A stretch of DNA of 64,000 bases from Virgibacillus doumboii (GTDB lineage: Bacteria; Bacillota; Bacilli; Bacillales; Amphibacillaceae), in NCBI RefSeq assembly GCF_902806455.1, contig NZ_CADCWQ010000002.1, forward strand, positions 248,001 through 312,000, in the 5' to 3' direction. Of this stretch, positions 1 to 11,501 are shown in pieces (the first letter of the stretch is position 1; each line of letters starts with the position of its first letter). Below the pieces are notes generated by a model that saw nothing but the letters and a program-made list of their open reading frames with translations, was not told where the DNA came from and made no database searches. Both the position numbers and the translations under genes were made by a program.

Positions 1-1
1 A

Positions 2-1846
2 GATTACCTTACAGCTGATGAAGAGGATAATTTTATAGTTGCACAGGCAAATGCCAGTCTGAATGAGGACCGCACGTTTACAGACGAAGAAGTTATTGCA
101 CGTTTTCGTGGTGAGAATACAATCGTTCCTCGCGAAAAACTTGATTATATGGATGTTTCTCCTAAACAAGTTGTTTCAGCTGCTACAGCATGTATTCCTT
201 TCCTGGAAAACGATGACTCCAACCGAGCATTAATGGGTGCGAACATGCAGCGCCAAGCTGTACCGTTGATGCAGCCTGAAGCACCTATTGTAGGTACGGG
301 AATGGAGTATGTTTCCGGAAAAGACTCCGGTGCAGCGATCATTTGCAGTAACGAAGGAATTGTTGAACGTGTAGAAGCGAAAGAAGTACATGTTCGACAA
401 GTATCTGAAGTTGATGGAAAAGAAGTAAAAGGTGATGTGGATGTTTATCGCCTGCAGAAATATATTCGTTCCAACCAGGGAACTTGCTATAACCAGCGCC
501 CGATTGTCAGTGAGGGAGACCGTGTAACGAAAGGTGAAATACTTGCTGATGGTCCATCCATGGAAGATGGTGAACTGGCACTTGGTCGTAATGTTCTTGT
601 AGGCTTTATGACATGGGAAGGTTATAACTACGAAGATGCGATCATTATGAGTGAAAGACTTGTAAAAGATGATGTATATACATCCATTCATATTGAAGAA
701 TATGAGTCAGAAGCCCGTGACACGAAGCTTGGACCGGAAGAAATCACAAGGGATATTCCAAATGTTGGTGAAGATGCGCTGAAAAATCTTAACGAACAAG
801 GAATAATCCGTACTGGTGCCGAGGTTTCAGATGGAGATATATTGGTAGGTAAGGTAACACCAAAAGGGGTAACCGAGTTATCTGCTGAAGAACGATTGCT
901 TCACGCTATTTTTGGTGAAAAAGCTCGTGAGGTTCGTGATACATCTTTACGTGTTCCGCATGGAGCTGGAGGTATCGTTTTAGATGTCAAGATTTTCAAC
1001 CGTGAAGACGGTGATGAACTGCCTCCTGGCGTTAACCAGCTTGTTCGCGTTTATATTGTTCAAAAACGTAAGATTCACGAAGGGGATAAAATGGCTGGAC
1101 GACATGGTAACAAAGGTGTTATTTCCAAGATATTACCTGAAGAAGACATGCCGTTCCTGCCGGATGGAACACCGATTGATATTATGCTTAACCCATTAGG
1201 GGTTCCGTCACGAATGAATATTGGTCAGGTATTTGAAATGCACCTGGGCATGGCTGCACGTCAGCTGGGCATTCATGTTGCAACACCGGTATTTGACGGT
1301 GCAAATGAACAGGATGTATGGGATACCCTGGAAGAAGCAGGAATGCCGAAAGACGCTAAGTCAATTCTTTATGACGGCAGAACCGGAGAACCGTTTGATA
1401 ACCGTGTATCTGTGGGTGTCATGTACATGATTAAGCTTGCACACATGGTTGATGACAAGTTGCATGCTCGTTCAACTGGACCATATTCCCTTGTAACGCA
1501 ACAGCCATTAGGCGGTAAAGCACAATTCGGCGGTCAGCGTTTCGGTGAGATGGAAGTATGGGCGCTCGAAGCATATGGTGCTGCCTATACGCTTCAGGAA
1601 ATTCTCACAGTGAAGTCAGATGACATTGTCGGACGCGTGAAAACCTATGAATCAATTGTCAAAGGTGATAATGTCTCCGAACCGGGAGTACCGGAATCGT
1701 TCAAAGTACTGATTAAAGAGCTGCAAAGTCTGGGAATGGACGTTAAAATGCTCTCAAGTGATGAGTCGGAGATTGAAATGCGCGAACTGGAAGAAGAAGA
1801 AACGCAAGCTGCAAGCAAACTTAACTTAGAAGTAGAAGAAAAATAA
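2..1846 (+). CDS. rpoB: RNA polymerase beta subunit, C-terminal part
   Basis: This is the last 614 residues of the beta subunit of RNA polymerase; the start lies before the window. The frame is open from base 2. Visible beta-subunit landmarks are [13 protein letters not shown], the active-site lysine segment [22 protein letters not shown], and the C-terminal clamp motif [17 protein letters not shown]. The rifampicin-binding clusters lie upstream and cannot be read here. The tail is acidic ([10 protein letters not shown]...EVEEK), as in other Bacillaceae. It is followed by rpoC after about 100 bp, the standard order. Confidence 0.98.
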   Translation, partial: DYLTADEEDNFIVAQANASLNEDRTFTDEEVIARFRGENTIVPREKLDYMDVSPKQVVSAATACIPFLENDDSNRALMGANMQRQAVPLMQPEAPIVGTGMEYVSGKDSGAAIICSNEGIVERVEAKEVHVRQVSEVDGKEVKGDVDVYRLQKYIRSNQGTCYNQRPIVSEGDRVTKGEILADGPSMEDGELALGRNVLVGFMTWEGYNYEDAIIMSERLVKDDVYTSIHIEEYESEARDTKLGPEEITRDIPNVGEDALKNLNEQGIIRTGAEVSDGDILVGKVTPKGVTELSAEERLLHAIFGEKAREVRDTSLRVPHGAGGIVLDVKIFNREDGDELPPGVNQLVRVYIVQKRKIHEGDKMAGRHGNKGVISKILPEEDMPFLPDGTPIDIMLNPLGVPSRMNIGQVFEMHLGMAARQLGIHVATPVFDGANEQDVWDTLEEAGMPKDAKSILYDGRTGEPFDNRVSVGVMYMIKLAHMVDDKLHARSTGPYSLVTQQPLGGKAQFGGQRFGEMEVWALEAYGAAYTLQEILTVKSDDIVGRVKTYESIVKGDNVSEPGVPESFKVLIKELQSLGMDVKMLSSDESEIEMRELEEEETQAASKLNLEVEEK

Positions 1847-1855
1847 ATGTAAACG

Positions 1856-1883
1856 ATGTTGACTCCCCTGGTGGGGTCAGCAT
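1856..1883 (+). other. Hairpin between rpoB and rpoC
   Basis: TGACTCCCC at 1860-1868 pairs with GGGGTCA at 1873-1879, extended by ATG/CAT at the outside. There is no T-run, so this is not a classical terminator; it may be an RNA processing or stability element in the rpoBC transcript. Confidence 0.5.
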
Positions 1884-1944
1884 CATCAACTATTTCAATT
1901 CTAAGTAAATGGGAAAATCGCACACTAAAAGGGAGGTAGGCCCC

Positions 1945-4900
1945 TTGCTAGATGTAAATAACTTTGAGTATATGAAAATTGGGTTAGCTTCACCAGAAAA
2001 AATTCGCTCTTGGTCATACGGCGAGGTCAAAAAACCAGAAACGATTAACTACCGTACATTAAAGCCGGAAAAAGACGGGTTGTTTTGTGAACGGATTTTC
2101 GGCCCGCAAAAGGACTGGGAATGTCATTGCGGAAAGTATAAACGAGTACGTTACAAAGGTGTTGTTTGTGATCGTTGCGGTGTAGAAGTTACAAAAGCTA
2201 AAGTACGTCGTGAACGTATGGGGCATCTTGAATTAGCTGCACCTGTTTCTCACATCTGGTATTTTAAAGGAATTCCAAGCCGCATGGGTCTTGTTTTAGA
2301 TATGTCGCCACGTGCGCTGGAAGAAGTAATTTACTTCGCTGCATACATTGTTACGGAAACAGGAGATACGCCACTTGAGAAGAAACAACTTCTTTCTGAA
2401 AAGGAATATCGTGCATATTACGATAAATATGGCAAATCCTTCAAAGCGCAAATGGGTGCCGAAGCAATTCGCAAGCTTCTTCAGGATATCGATCTGGAAA
2501 AAGAAGTCGATACATTAAAAGAAGAGCTGAAAACAGCACAGGGACAACGCAGAACACGTGCAATCAAACGTTTGGAAGTATTGGAATCATTCCGCCACTC
2601 AGGCAATGAAACATCATGGATGATTCTGGATGTATTGCCGGTTATCCCACCGGAAATCCGTCCAATGGTACAGCTTGATGGTGGACGTTTCGCAACATCC
2701 GACCTGAATGATCTGTATCGTCGTGTTATTAATCGTAATAACCGGCTTAAACGTTTATTGGATCTTGGTGCGCCAAGCATTATCGTACAAAACGAAAAAC
2801 GTATGCTTCAGGAAGCGGTGGATGCATTAATTGATAATGGCCGTCGGGGACGTCCGGTAACAGGTCCGGGTAACCGACCATTAAAATCATTATCACATAT
2901 GCTGAAAGGGAAGCAAGGCCGTTTCCGTCAAAATCTGCTTGGTAAGCGTGTCGATTATTCAGGACGTTCAGTTATCGTTGTAGGACCTCATTTGAAAATG
3001 TATCAATGTGGTCTGCCGAAAGAAATGGCGCTTGAACTGTTTAAACCATTTATTATGAAAGAGCTTGTTGAAAAAGGATTTGCTCATAATATTAAGTCGG
3101 CAAAACGGAAAATTGAGCGCGTACATCCGGAAGTTTGGGACGTTCTTGAAGAAGTTATTAAAGAACACCCTGTACTGTTGAATCGTGCACCGACATTGCA
3201 CCGCTTAGGTATTCAGGCGTTTGAACCAACATTGGTTGAAGGCCGGGCAATCCGCCTGCACCCATTAGTATGTACAGCTTATAATGCTGACTTTGATGGG
3301 GACCAGATGGCGGTACACGTTCCATTATCAGCAGAAGCTCAAGCAGAGGCGCGTATCCTGATGCTTGCTGCTCAAAACATTTTGAATCCAAAAGATGGGA
3401 AACCAGTTGTTACACCATCACAGGATATGGTGTTAGGTAACTATTACTTAACACTGGAACGTGAAGATGCTGTTGGTGAGGGAAGTATATTTAAAAATGT
3501 CGATGAAGCATTGCTTTCCTATCAAAACGGTTATGTACACTTGCACACGAGAGTTGCCGTTCAGGCATCAAGTTTAAATAAAAAGACATTTACGGATAAA
3601 CAGCAAGGTCAATTGATCATAACAACAATCGGGAAACTGATTTTTAACGAGATTTTACCAGAATCATTCCCGTATATTAACGAGCCAACAAAACACAATC
3701 TGGAAATAGAAACACCGGACAAATATTTTGTTGAAAATGGTACAGATATAAAAGAAGATATTAAAAACCGCGAAATTATATCGCCGTTCAAGAAAGGTAT
3801 ACTTGGTGATATTATCGCTGAAGTGTTTAAACGCTTCAAAATCAGCGAAACATCCAAAATGCTTGACCGTATGAAAGATCTTGGATTCAGCTATTCAACA
3901 AAAGCAGGTATGACAGTGGGTGTATCTGATATCGTTGTATTAGCAGAGAAAGAAAAAATCCTTGATGATGCACAAGCGAAAGTGGATAAAGTGTTAAAAC
4001 AGTTCAGACGTGGTTTGATCACTGATGAAGAACGTTATGACCGGGTTATCGCTATATGGTCACAATCAAAAGATGATATCCAGAATCGATTAATGAATTC
4101 CCTGAATGCACGAAATCCAATCTTCATGATGAGTGATTCAGGTGCAAGGGGTAACGCATCTAACTTTACTCAGCTTGCCGGTATGCGTGGTCTGATGGCA
4201 AACCCGGCTGGTGAAATTATTGAATTGCCGATTAAATCGAGCTTCCGTGAAGGTCTGACAGTATTAGAGTACTTTATCTCGACACACGGTGCCCGTAAAG
4301 GTCTTGCGGATACAGCACTGAAAACAGCCGACTCTGGTTACCTGACCCGTCGTCTTGTCGATGTGGCGCAGGATGTAATCATTCGTGAAGATGATTGCGG
4401 CACGGATCGCGGATTGACTGTATCGGCATTAACTGATGGAACAGAAATGATAGAACCATTAATCGACCGTCTGATTGGACGCACAGCATTTGAAACGGTC
4501 CGTCACCCGGAAACAAATGAAGTGCTCGCTGACATTGATACGGTTATTTCTGAAGATCAAGCTAAGCAAATCGTTGAAGCTGGAATCGAGGAAGTAATCA
4601 TACGAACTGCATTCACATGTAATACAAAACATGGTGTATGCAAGAAATGTTATGGTCGTAACCTGGCAACAGGTGATGAAGTAGAGGTTGGTGAAGCGGT
4701 AGGTATTATCGCTGCACAATCTATCGGTGAACCTGGTACACAGCTGACAATGCGTACGTTCCACACAGGTGGGGTTGCAGGAGACGATATCACCCAAGGT
4801 TTACCGCGTATTCAGGAATTGTTCGAAGCGCGTAATCCTAAAGGTCAGGCAGTAATCAGCGAAATACACGGTACGATTCACGAAATAAAAGAAGTAAAAG

Positions 4901-5556
4901 ATAAACAGGAAATCGTTGTTCAAGGTGACGTGGAACAACGGTCATACGCTGTACCGTATAATGCACGCATGAAAGTTACTGTCGGCGATGAAGTAATTGC
5001 CGGAGAAGAACTTACTGAAGGTTCTGTTGACCCGAAAGAACTTCTTCGCGTACAAGGTGTGGATGGTGTGCAGGATTACTTGCTGCGGGAAGTTCAACGC
5101 GTATACCGTATGCAAGGGGTTGAAATTGGTGATAAGCACGTTGAAGTAATGGTTCGCCAAATGCTTCGTAAGATCCGCGTTGTTGATTCCGGTGACACAA
5201 ATGTATTACCTGGATCACTGCTTGAAATTCACCAGTTCAAAAATGCAAACCAATCCATACTACAGGAAGGAAATCAGCCGGCTATCGGTAAACCTGTATT
5301 GCTTGGTATTACGAAAGCATCGCTTGAAACTGATTCATTCTTATCTGCGGCATCATTCCAGGAAACAACTCGTGTACTGACAGATGCTGCTATTAAAGGT
5401 AAACGGGATGAATTATTAGGTCTAAAAGAGAATGTCATAATAGGTAAACTGGTTCCGGCTGGTACTGGAATGCAGCGTTATCGCAAAATCGAACCGGCTG
5501 TAGATGAGCCAGAGGAAAACATCGAAGAGCCGGAAGAGACAGAAACGGTGCAATAG
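1945..5556 (+). CDS. rpoC: RNA polymerase beta' subunit
   Basis: Catalytic beta' subunit, 1203 residues from the chosen start. I choose TTG at 1945 ([10 protein letters not shown]...) because it follows GGGAGGT at 1931-1937 and matches the usual N-terminus; an in-frame ATG at 1909 would translate the ribosome-binding site itself. Visible features: N-terminal zinc ligands C60, C62, C75 and C78; the Mg-binding NADFDGD at residues 447-453 with the three catalytic aspartates; second zinc site C818, C892, C899 and C902; bridge helix around [19 protein letters not shown]. No truncation or insertion is seen. Confidence 0.98.
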   Translation: MLDVNNFEYMKIGLASPEKIRSWSYGEVKKPETINYRTLKPEKDGLFCERIFGPQKDWECHCGKYKRVRYKGVVCDRCGVEVTKAKVRRERMGHLELAAPVSHIWYFKGIPSRMGLVLDMSPRALEEVIYFAAYIVTETGDTPLEKKQLLSEKEYRAYYDKYGKSFKAQMGAEAIRKLLQDIDLEKEVDTLKEELKTAQGQRRTRAIKRLEVLESFRHSGNETSWMILDVLPVIPPEIRPMVQLDGGRFATSDLNDLYRRVINRNNRLKRLLDLGAPSIIVQNEKRMLQEAVDALIDNGRRGRPVTGPGNRPLKSLSHMLKGKQGRFRQNLLGKRVDYSGRSVIVVGPHLKMYQCGLPKEMALELFKPFIMKELVEKGFAHNIKSAKRKIERVHPEVWDVLEEVIKEHPVLLNRAPTLHRLGIQAFEPTLVEGRAIRLHPLVCTAYNADFDGDQMAVHVPLSAEAQAEARILMLAAQNILNPKDGKPVVTPSQDMVLGNYYLTLEREDAVGEGSIFKNVDEALLSYQNGYVHLHTRVAVQASSLNKKTFTDKQQGQLIITTIGKLIFNEILPESFPYINEPTKHNLEIETPDKYFVENGTDIKEDIKNREIISPFKKGILGDIIAEVFKRFKISETSKMLDRMKDLGFSYSTKAGMTVGVSDIVVLAEKEKILDDAQAKVDKVLKQFRRGLITDEERYDRVIAIWSQSKDDIQNRLMNSLNARNPIFMMSDSGARGNASNFTQLAGMRGLMANPAGEIIELPIKSSFREGLTVLEYFISTHGARKGLADTALKTADSGYLTRRLVDVAQDVIIREDDCGTDRGLTVSALTDGTEMIEPLIDRLIGRTAFETVRHPETNEVLADIDTVISEDQAKQIVEAGIEEVIIRTAFTCNTKHGVCKKCYGRNLATGDEVEVGEAVGIIAAQSIGEPGTQLTMRTFHTGGVAGDDITQGLPRIQELFEARNPKGQAVISEIHGTIHEIKEVKDKQEIVVQGDVEQRSYAVPYNARMKVTVGDEVIAGEELTEGSVDPKELLRVQGVDGVQDYLLREVQRVYRMQGVEIGDKHVEVMVRQMLRKIRVVDSGDTNVLPGSLLEIHQFKNANQSILQEGNQPAIGKPVLLGITKASLETDSFLSAASFQETTRVLTDAAIKGKRDELLGLKENVIIGKLVPAGTGMQRYRKIEPAVDEPEENIEEPEETETVQ

Positions 5557-5581
5557 CCGTTTTCAAAAACAAGTGATCAAA

Positions 5582-5661
5582 AATCGGAAGCACTTAAAAC
5601 AATAAAATTTAAGTTGACATTAAAAAACGAGAATGATAATATATTCAAGGTGCTTCCGATT
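5582..5661. repeat. Inverted repeat flanking the L7Ae-gene promoter
   Basis: AATCGGAAGCAC at 5582-5593 is the exact reverse complement of GTGCTTCCGATT at 5650-5661. The arms are separated by 56 bp that contain a complete promoter. The predicted transcription start falls at about the right arm. It could be an operator pair, or a long-loop hairpin in transcripts reading through from rpoC. Confidence 0.7.
5614..5642 (+). promoter_or_regulatory. Sigma-A promoter for the L7Ae-like gene and str operon
   Basis: A perfect -35 TTGACA (5614-5619) and a near-perfect -10 TAATAT (5637-5642) are separated by 17 bp, just after rpoC. It would drive the L7Ae-like gene and the downstream rpsL-rpsG-fusA genes independently of rpoBC. 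Confidence 0.85.
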
Positions 5662-5687
5662 ATACTTGTTACTTTGGAGGATGTGCG

Positions 5688-5939
5688 ATGTCTTATGAAA
5701 AAGTGACTCAAGTGAAATCGCGTTTATTAATCGGAACGAAACAAACGCTTAAAGCTATGAAAAATGGTGATGTAAGCGAAGTGTTTATTGCAGATGATGC
5801 CGACCAGCACATAATAGAAAAGATAGAACGTGCAGCAAATGAACTGAATGTGCCATGTGTACGCGTTGACTCGAAAAAGAAATTGGGCGCAGCATGCGGT
5901 ATAGATGTTGGTGCATCCGCAGTAGCAGTAAAACAATAA
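5688..5939 (+). CDS. ybxF: L7Ae-like ribosomal/K-turn binding protein
   Basis: An 83-residue member of the L7Ae/L30e/S12e/Gadd45 family, similar to Bacillus YbxF. Family members bind kink-turn RNA; the YbxF type associates with the ribosome in growing cells. The KNGDVSEVFIADDAD segment and the C-terminal GAACGIDVGASAVAV are typical. A strong ribosome-binding site TTGGAGGATG precedes ATG at 5688. Its place between rpoC and rpsL is the usual one. Its exact role remains poorly defined in the family. Confidence 0.93.
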   Translation: MSYEKVTQVKSRLLIGTKQTLKAMKNGDVSEVFIADDADQHIIEKIERAANELNVPCVRVDSKKKLGAACGIDVGASAVAVKQ

Positions 5940-5990
5940 ATGGTTTTGGCGAAGTTATTTTCGCGAAAGCTTTGTTTTTTGCTAAAAATG

Positions 5991-6038
5991 AACCACCTGG
6001 TTATGTGGTATTACACAGTAACCAGAAAATGGGTGGTT
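5991..6038 (+). other. Nested hairpin upstream of rpsL
   Basis: AACCACC (5991-5997) pairs with GGGTGGTT (6031-6038), and inside it CTGGTTA (5997-6003) pairs with TAACCAG (6019-6025). The structure ends about 40 bp before the rpsL start and has no T-run. It could be a leader structure for str-operon control; function is inferred only from position. Confidence 0.5.
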
Positions 6039-6081
6039 TACTGATTTAACTGGATAAAAATAGGAAGGGAGGATAACTGCA

Positions 6082-6501
6082 ATGCCTACAATTAATCAAC
6101 TTGTACGTAAAGGTCGTGTAAACAAACCAAAAAAAGCTGACTCTCCTGCACTGAACAAAGGATACAACAGCTTTAAGAAAAGATTCACAGACCAGGACTC
6201 ACCACAAAAACGTGGCGTATGTACTCGTGTTGGTACATTAACTCCAAAGAAACCGAACTCTGCACTTCGTAAATATGCACGTGTTCGTTTATCTAACAAC
6301 ATGGAGGTAACTGCATATATTCCTGGAATTGGTCACAATCTTCAGGAGCACAGTGTAGTATTAATCCGTGGTGGTCGTGTAAAAGACTTGCCAGGGGTGC
6401 GTTATCACATTGTACGTGGAGCTCTTGACACTGCTGGTGTTGAAGGTCGTGCAAAAGGCCGCTCTAAATACGGCACAAAAAGACCTAAAAATAAAAAATA
6501 A
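6082..6501 (+). CDS. rpsL: 30S ribosomal protein S12
   Basis: A 139-residue S12 protein of the decoding centre. The conserved [11 protein letters not shown] and [12 protein letters not shown] loops are present; both carry the wild-type lysines whose replacement causes streptomycin resistance in other bacteria, so no resistance allele is seen. The start ATG follows GGAAGGGAGGA. It is first in the rpsL-rpsG-fusA-tuf order. Confidence 0.98.
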   Translation: MPTINQLVRKGRVNKPKKADSPALNKGYNSFKKRFTDQDSPQKRGVCTRVGTLTPKKPNSALRKYARVRLSNNMEVTAYIPGIGHNLQEHSVVLIRGGRVKDLPGVRYHIVRGALDTAGVEGRAKGRSKYGTKRPKNKK

Positions 6502-6539
6502 TGGGTTTATTATAATCATCAGGGAAAGGAGGGGGACAT

Positions 6540-7010
6540 ATGCCACGTAAAGGACCAGTACCTAAACGCGATGTCTTGCCAGATCCACTTTATAAATCAA
6601 AATTAGTAACTCGTTTAATTAACCAAATCATGGTTGACGGTAAGCGAGGCAAAGCACAAAAAATACTTTATAACGCATTTGAAATCGTTGCAGAGAGAAG
6701 CGGTCAGAATGCAATGGAAGTCTTTGAACAAGCAATGAAAAACGTGATGCCTGTACTTGAGGTTCGTGCACGTCGTGTCGGCGGCTCAAACTATCAGGTG
6801 CCGATGGAAGTTCGCCCTGAACGCCGTCAAGCATTAGGATTGCGTTATGTCGTTAATTACTCCCGTCTGCGCGGAGAAAAAACGATGGAAGAACGTCTTG
6901 CGAATGAAATTCTGGATGCTTCAAACAATACAGGGGCATCAGTTAAGAAGCGTGAAGAAATGCATAAAATGGCAGAAGCTAATAAAGCATTCGCACACTA
7001 TCGCTGGTAA
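6540..7010 (+). CDS. rpsG: 30S ribosomal protein S7
   Basis: A 156-residue S7, the primary binder of the 3' domain of 16S rRNA and head organiser of the 30S subunit. It starts [16 protein letters not shown] and has the conserved [13 protein letters not shown] and RANRWLV-type C-terminal region ending AHYRW. The ribosome-binding site AAAGGAGGGGG precedes ATG by the usual distance. The gap from rpsL is 38 bp. Confidence 0.98.
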   Translation: MPRKGPVPKRDVLPDPLYKSKLVTRLINQIMVDGKRGKAQKILYNAFEIVAERSGQNAMEVFEQAMKNVMPVLEVRARRVGGSNYQVPMEVRPERRQALGLRYVVNYSRLRGEKTMEERLANEILDASNNTGASVKKREEMHKMAEANKAFAHYRW

Positions 7011-7049
7011 AAAAACAAATAAAGCATTTAACAGGAAGGAGAAGAATAC

Positions 7050-9128
7050 ATGGCTAGAGAGTTCTCCTTGGAAAAGACGCGTAATATTGGTATTATGGCT
7101 CATATCGACGCAGGTAAAACCACTACTACTGAGCGTATTCTTTTCTACACAGGACGTATTCATAAAATTGGTGAAACTCACGAAGGTGCATCTCAGATGG
7201 ACTGGATGGAGCAGGAACAAGAACGCGGAATTACCATTACATCCGCTGCGACTACTGCTCAATGGAAAAATCATCGTATAAACATCATTGATACACCTGG
7301 GCACGTGGACTTCACAGTTGAAGTTGAACGTTCATTGCGTGTATTGGATGGTGCGGTAACAGTACTTGATGCACAATCAGGTGTTGAACCACAAACAGAA
7401 ACCGTATGGCGTCAAGCTACAACATACGGTGTGCCAAGAATTGTATTCATTAACAAAATGGATAAAGTCGGCGCAGACTTCCTTTATTCAACAAACACAC
7501 TGAAAGAACGTCTGGGTGCCAACGCGCATGCTGTACAGCTGCCAATCGGTGCTGAAGATAATTTTGAAGGTATTATTGATCTTATAACAATGAAAGCCTT
7601 CTATTACGAAGATGATTTGGGCACTCGTGCTGAAGCTCGTGAAATTCCGGAAGAATATAAGGAAAAAGCAGAGGAATTGCGCGCAAGCCTGCTTGAAGCA
7701 GTGGCTGAACTGGATGAAGACTTGATGATGAAGTATCTCGAAGGAGAGGAAATCTCTGAAGAGGAACTGAAACAAGCGATTCGTACAGCGACATTGAATG
7801 TTGAGTTCTATCCGGTATTTGGTGGATCAGCATTCAAAAACAAAGGTGTACAATTAGTTCTCGATGGCGTTATTGACTATCTTCCTGCACCGACAGACGT
7901 ACCTCCAATCGAAGGTATTGTTCCTGTGTCAGAGGATGAAACAACCCGTCCGGCAGACGATAAAGCACCTTTTTCAGCTCTTGCCTTTAAAGTTATGACC
8001 GACCCATACGTTGGGAAGTTAACTTTCTTCCGCGTATACTCAGGAACTTTGGATTCAGGTTCATATGTAAAAAACTCTGTAAAAGACAAACGTGAGCGTG
8101 TTGGCCGTATCCTGCAGATGCACGCTAACTCCCGTGAAGAAATCAAAACCGTTTATTCCGGTGAAATCGCGGCTGCAGTCGGTTTGAAAGATACTTCTAC
8201 AGGGGACACACTATGTGACGAGAAAGATCTGGTCATTCTGGAATCCATGGACTTCCCAGACCCGGTTATTTCTGTTGCAATTGAACCTAAAACGAAAGCC
8301 GATCAGGATAAAATGGCTATTGCCTTAGGTAAACTTGCCGAGGAAGATCCAACGTTCAAAACCGAAACAAATGTGGAAACTGGTCAAACGATTATTTCAG
8401 GTATGGGAGAGCTGCACCTGGATGTTATTGTTAACCGTTTAAAAGCTGAATTTAAAGTTGAAGCAAATGTTGGTGCTCCTCAGGTTGCATACCGTGAAAC
8501 GTTCCGTGCCTCCGCTGAGGTGGAAGGTAAATTTATAAAGCAGTCTGGTGGACGCGGACAGTACGGTCATGCTTGGGTTAAATTTGAACCAAATGAAGAA
8601 GGTGCAGGCTTTGAATTTGTAAACAAAATCACTGGTGGTGTCATTCCGCGTGAATATATCCCATCTGTTGAAGCTGGAATTGTAGAATCAGCGGAAAACG
8701 GCGTATTAGCCGGTTACCCACTAATTGATTTCAAAGCCACTGTTTATGATGGAAGTTACCATGATGTAGACTCAAACGAGATGGCATTTAAAATTGCAGG
8801 ATCCATGGCATTGAAAGCTGCCAAAGATAAATGTCAGGCAGTACTGCTTGAGCCAATGGAACGGGTGGAAATTGTTGTTCCGGAAGAATATATGGGTGAC
8901 ATCATGGGAGATGTAACATCACGAAGAGGCCGTGTGGAAGGTATGGAAGCACGTGGCCCTGCACAGGTCATTAAAGCGTTTGTTCCACTTTCGGAAATGT
9001 TTGGTTATGCGACAGTGTTGCGTTCAAACACGCAGGGACGTGGACAGTACACCATGCATTTTGACCACTATGAAGAAGTACCGAAGAGCATTGCAGAAGA
9101 AATTATTAAGAAAAATGCAGGAGAATAA
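7050..9128 (+). CDS. fusA: Elongation factor G
   Basis: A 692-residue translocase GTPase. The G1 motif [16 protein letters not shown]3 DTPGHVDF and G4 NKMDKVGAD are near the N-terminus; domain IV contains [16 protein letters not shown]. The length matches Bacillus EF-G. It follows rpsG by 39 bp, with the ribosome-binding site AGGAAGGAGAAG. Confidence 0.98.
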   Translation: MAREFSLEKTRNIGIMAHIDAGKTTTTERILFYTGRIHKIGETHEGASQMDWMEQEQERGITITSAATTAQWKNHRINIIDTPGHVDFTVEVERSLRVLDGAVTVLDAQSGVEPQTETVWRQATTYGVPRIVFINKMDKVGADFLYSTNTLKERLGANAHAVQLPIGAEDNFEGIIDLITMKAFYYEDDLGTRAEAREIPEEYKEKAEELRASLLEAVAELDEDLMMKYLEGEEISEEELKQAIRTATLNVEFYPVFGGSAFKNKGVQLVLDGVIDYLPAPTDVPPIEGIVPVSEDETTRPADDKAPFSALAFKVMTDPYVGKLTFFRVYSGTLDSGSYVKNSVKDKRERVGRILQMHANSREEIKTVYSGEIAAAVGLKDTSTGDTLCDEKDLVILESMDFPDPVISVAIEPKTKADQDKMAIALGKLAEEDPTFKTETNVETGQTIISGMGELHLDVIVNRLKAEFKVEANVGAPQVAYRETFRASAEVEGKFIKQSGGRGQYGHAWVKFEPNEEGAGFEFVNKITGGVIPREYIPSVEAGIVESAENGVLAGYPLIDFKATVYDGSYHDVDSNEMAFKIAGSMALKAAKDKCQAVLLEPMERVEIVVPEEYMGDIMGDVTSRRGRVEGMEARGPAQVIKAFVPLSEMFGYATVLRSNTQGRGQYTMHFDHYEEVPKSIAEEIIKKNAGE

Positions 9129-9157
9129 TTGATTTTTTCCTGAATCTAAAGTATAAC
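9129..9157 (+). promoter_or_regulatory. Sigma-A promoter for tuf
   Basis: TTGATT (9129-9134), a 17-bp spacer, then TATAAC (9152-9157), starting immediately after the fusA stop codon. It would allow tuf to be transcribed apart from the str operon. Confidence 0.7.
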
Positions 9158-9172
9158 TTTTATTGAAGGCTT

Positions 9173-9198
9173 AGGAATAGCTTTAAGCTGCTATTCCT
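9173..9198 (+). other. Hairpin in the tuf leader
   Basis: AGGAATAGC (9173-9181) and GCTATTCCT (9190-9198) form a perfect 9-bp stem with an 8-nt loop. No U-tract follows. It lies between the tuf promoter and the tuf start, so it would be part of the 5' untranslated RNA. Confidence 0.6.
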
Positions 9199-9251
9199 CG
9201 GCTGCAAATAAATTAATAAATTCTTTTACTTATTTAAAGGAGGAACTATAA

Positions 9252-10442
9252 ATGGCTAAAGAAAAGTTCGATCGCTCAAAAAGTCACGTGAATATTGGAA
9301 CAATTGGACACGTTGACCATGGTAAAACTACATTGACTGCTGCAATCACTACTACATTGCACAAACAATCTGGTAAAGGTACTGCAATGGCATATGACCA
9401 AATTGACGGTGCTCCAGAAGAAAAAGAACGTGGAATTACAATCGCAACTTCTCACGTTGAGTATGAAACGGACACTCGTCACTATGCTCACGTTGACTGC
9501 CCAGGACACGCAGACTATGTTAAAAACATGATCACTGGTGCAGCACAAATGGACGGAGCTATCCTTGTAGTATCTGCTGCAGATGGTCCAATGCCACAAA
9601 CTCGTGAACACATTCTGTTGTCTCGTAACGTTGGGGTACCTGCTATCGTAGTATTCCTTAACAAAACAGATATGGTAGACGATGAAGAGCTGCTTGAATT
9701 GGTAGAAATGGAAGTTCGTGATCTGTTAACAGAATACGAATTCCCTGGTGATGATGTACCAGTAATCAAAGGTTCTGCACTAAAAGCTCTTGAGGGCGAT
9801 GCAGACTATGAAGAAAAAATCTATGAATTAATGGCAGCTGTTGATGAGTACATTCCAACTCCAGAACGTGACCATGACAAGCCATTCATGATGCCTGTTG
9901 AGGACGTATTCTCAATCACTGGTCGTGGTACTGTTGCAACAGGCCGTGTTGAGCGCGGTACAATTAAAGTTGGTGACGAAGTTGAGGTTATCGGTCTAGC
10001 TGAAGATTCTTCTAAAACTACTGTAACTGGTGTTGAAATGTTCCGTAAGCTTCTTGACTATGCTGAAGCCGGCGACAACATTGGTGCACTTCTTCGTGGG
10101 GTATCCCGTGAAGATATTAACCGTGGTCAAGTATTGGCTAAACCAGGGTCAATTACACCACACACAAACTTCAAAGCAGAAGTTTATGTATTGTCTAAAG
10201 AAGAAGGTGGACGTCATACTCCATTCTTTGCTAACTATCGTCCACAATTCTACTTCCGTACTACAGACGTAACTGGCGTTATTACACTTCCTGAAGGTGT
10301 GGAAATGGTAATGCCTGGCGACAACATCGAAATGGAAGTTGAGTTAATCTCACCAATCGCTATTGAAGACGGTACACGCTTCTCTATCCGTGAAGGTGGA
10401 CGTACTGTTGGATCAGGCGTAGTTTCAAAAATCAATAAGTAA
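9252..10442 (+). CDS. tuf: Elongation factor Tu
   Basis: A 396-residue GTPase that delivers aminoacyl-tRNA to the ribosome. GTP-binding motifs [18 protein letters not shown] and NKTDMVDD are all intact, and the protein ends in the typical [13 protein letters not shown]. The start follows AAAGGAGGAACT. A strong terminator follows the stop, so tuf closes the str transcription unit. Confidence 0.98.
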   Translation: MAKEKFDRSKSHVNIGTIGHVDHGKTTLTAAITTTLHKQSGKGTAMAYDQIDGAPEEKERGITIATSHVEYETDTRHYAHVDCPGHADYVKNMITGAAQMDGAILVVSAADGPMPQTREHILLSRNVGVPAIVVFLNKTDMVDDEELLELVEMEVRDLLTEYEFPGDDVPVIKGSALKALEGDADYEEKIYELMAAVDEYIPTPERDHDKPFMMPVEDVFSITGRGTVATGRVERGTIKVGDEVEVIGLAEDSSKTTVTGVEMFRKLLDYAEAGDNIGALLRGVSREDINRGQVLAKPGSITPHTNFKAEVYVLSKEEGGRHTPFFANYRPQFYFRTTDVTGVITLPEGVEMVMPGDNIEMEVELISPIAIEDGTRFSIREGGRTVGSGVVSKINK

Positions 10443-10456
10443 TATTTTTGATACTA

Positions 10457-10489
10457 AACAGGCAGCGTGACGACGCTGCCTGTTTTTTT
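10457..10489 (+). terminator. Rho-independent terminator after tuf
   Basis: ACAGGCAGCG (10458-10467) pairs with CGCTGCCTGT (10473-10482), followed by a T-run. This separates the str operon from the S10 operon. Confidence 0.92.
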
Positions 10490-10522
10490 GGTGTTTGGGC
10501 AGGAGAGTGCTGCTTTTCGGAA

Positions 10523-10772
10523 GGGTTTTTGCACGAAACCCACTCTCAGCCCGAGAACGGGTGCCAGTCACTTACCATCACTCTCACTCGGAGATAGAGC
10601 AAAACCATTTTGTAGAGAGTGCCACTTGCTTGGGCAGGGTTTTTGTACGTAAACCACTCTCAGTCCGGGAACGGGTGCCAGTCACTTACCATCACTACTC
10701 GCCCGGAGATAGAGCAAAACTTTTTATTAAGGCACGTATAGAATGGGAGACTATGGTAAGTGACTGGCACCC
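10523..10772. repeat. Direct and inverted repeats in the tuf-rpsJ spacer
   Basis: Two diverged direct copies with a 114-bp period start at 10523 and 10637; both contain GGGTGCCAGTCACTTACCAT (10559-10578 and 10673-10692). The exact reverse complement of that 20-mer lies at 10753-10772. Open frames through this stretch are compositionally odd and have no family resemblance, so I treat it as non-coding repeat DNA. Confidence 0.8.
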
Positions 10773-10898
10773 AAAACCCCTGCGTCTACACAAATGCGGA
10801 GAAGAACCGGCCCAAAACCCCTGCGTCTACACAAATACGGTGGAGAAACAGCACCCACCCCGTGCATCTAAACAAATACAGTAGAAGAACCGGCACCC
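10773..10898. repeat. Three tandem copies of a 41-43 bp unit
   Basis: Units start at 10773, 10814 and 10857. Each reads roughly ACCCCTGCGTCTACACAAAT followed by a GAAGAACCGGCACCC-like end; the third copy is most diverged. The unit adjoins the inverted GTGCC element and is not a CRISPR array, because there are no distinct spacers. Confidence 0.75.
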
Positions 10899-10934
10899 AG
10901 ACCCAAATTTTTTCAAAAAAATTGCCTCCATCCC

Positions 10935-10963
10935 TTGCAATCAGTACAACTAGTTAGTATAAT
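10935..10963 (+). promoter_or_regulatory. Upstream promoter (P1) of the S10 operon
   Basis: TTGCAA (10935-10940), a 17-bp spacer and a perfect TATAAT (10958-10963). Confidence 0.75.
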
Positions 10964-11002
10964 ACATAGATGTGCAATCTAATAGTTAATTACTAAAAAA
11001 GG

Positions 11003-11031
11003 TTGCATTGACCACGTTTTTTCATTATAAT
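11003..11031 (+). promoter_or_regulatory. Downstream promoter (P2) of the S10 operon
   Basis: TTGCAT (11003-11008), a 17-bp spacer and a perfect TATAAT (11026-11031), 68 bp after P1 with the same spacing. The two together would feed the long ribosomal protein operon. Confidence 0.75.
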
Positions 11032-11040
11032 ATGAATGTT

Positions 11041-11471
<431 letters not shown>

Positions 11472-11501
11472 ACTATCGAATTATTATAGGAGGTGTAACG
11501 G

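Noticed and set aside
1909..1944. Earlier ATG start of rpoC
   Set aside because: It would place the strong ribosome-binding site at 1931-1937 inside the coding region and add residues not found in other RpoC proteins.
10495..10884. A 129-codon open frame in the tuf-rpsJ spacer
   Set aside because: It runs through direct and inverted repeats, has no ribosome-binding site and encodes repeated nonsense peptide text, so it is a by-product of the repeats.
10773..10898. Possible CRISPR array
   Set aside because: The three units are directly adjacent, diverged and have no unique spacers; there are no cas genes in the window.
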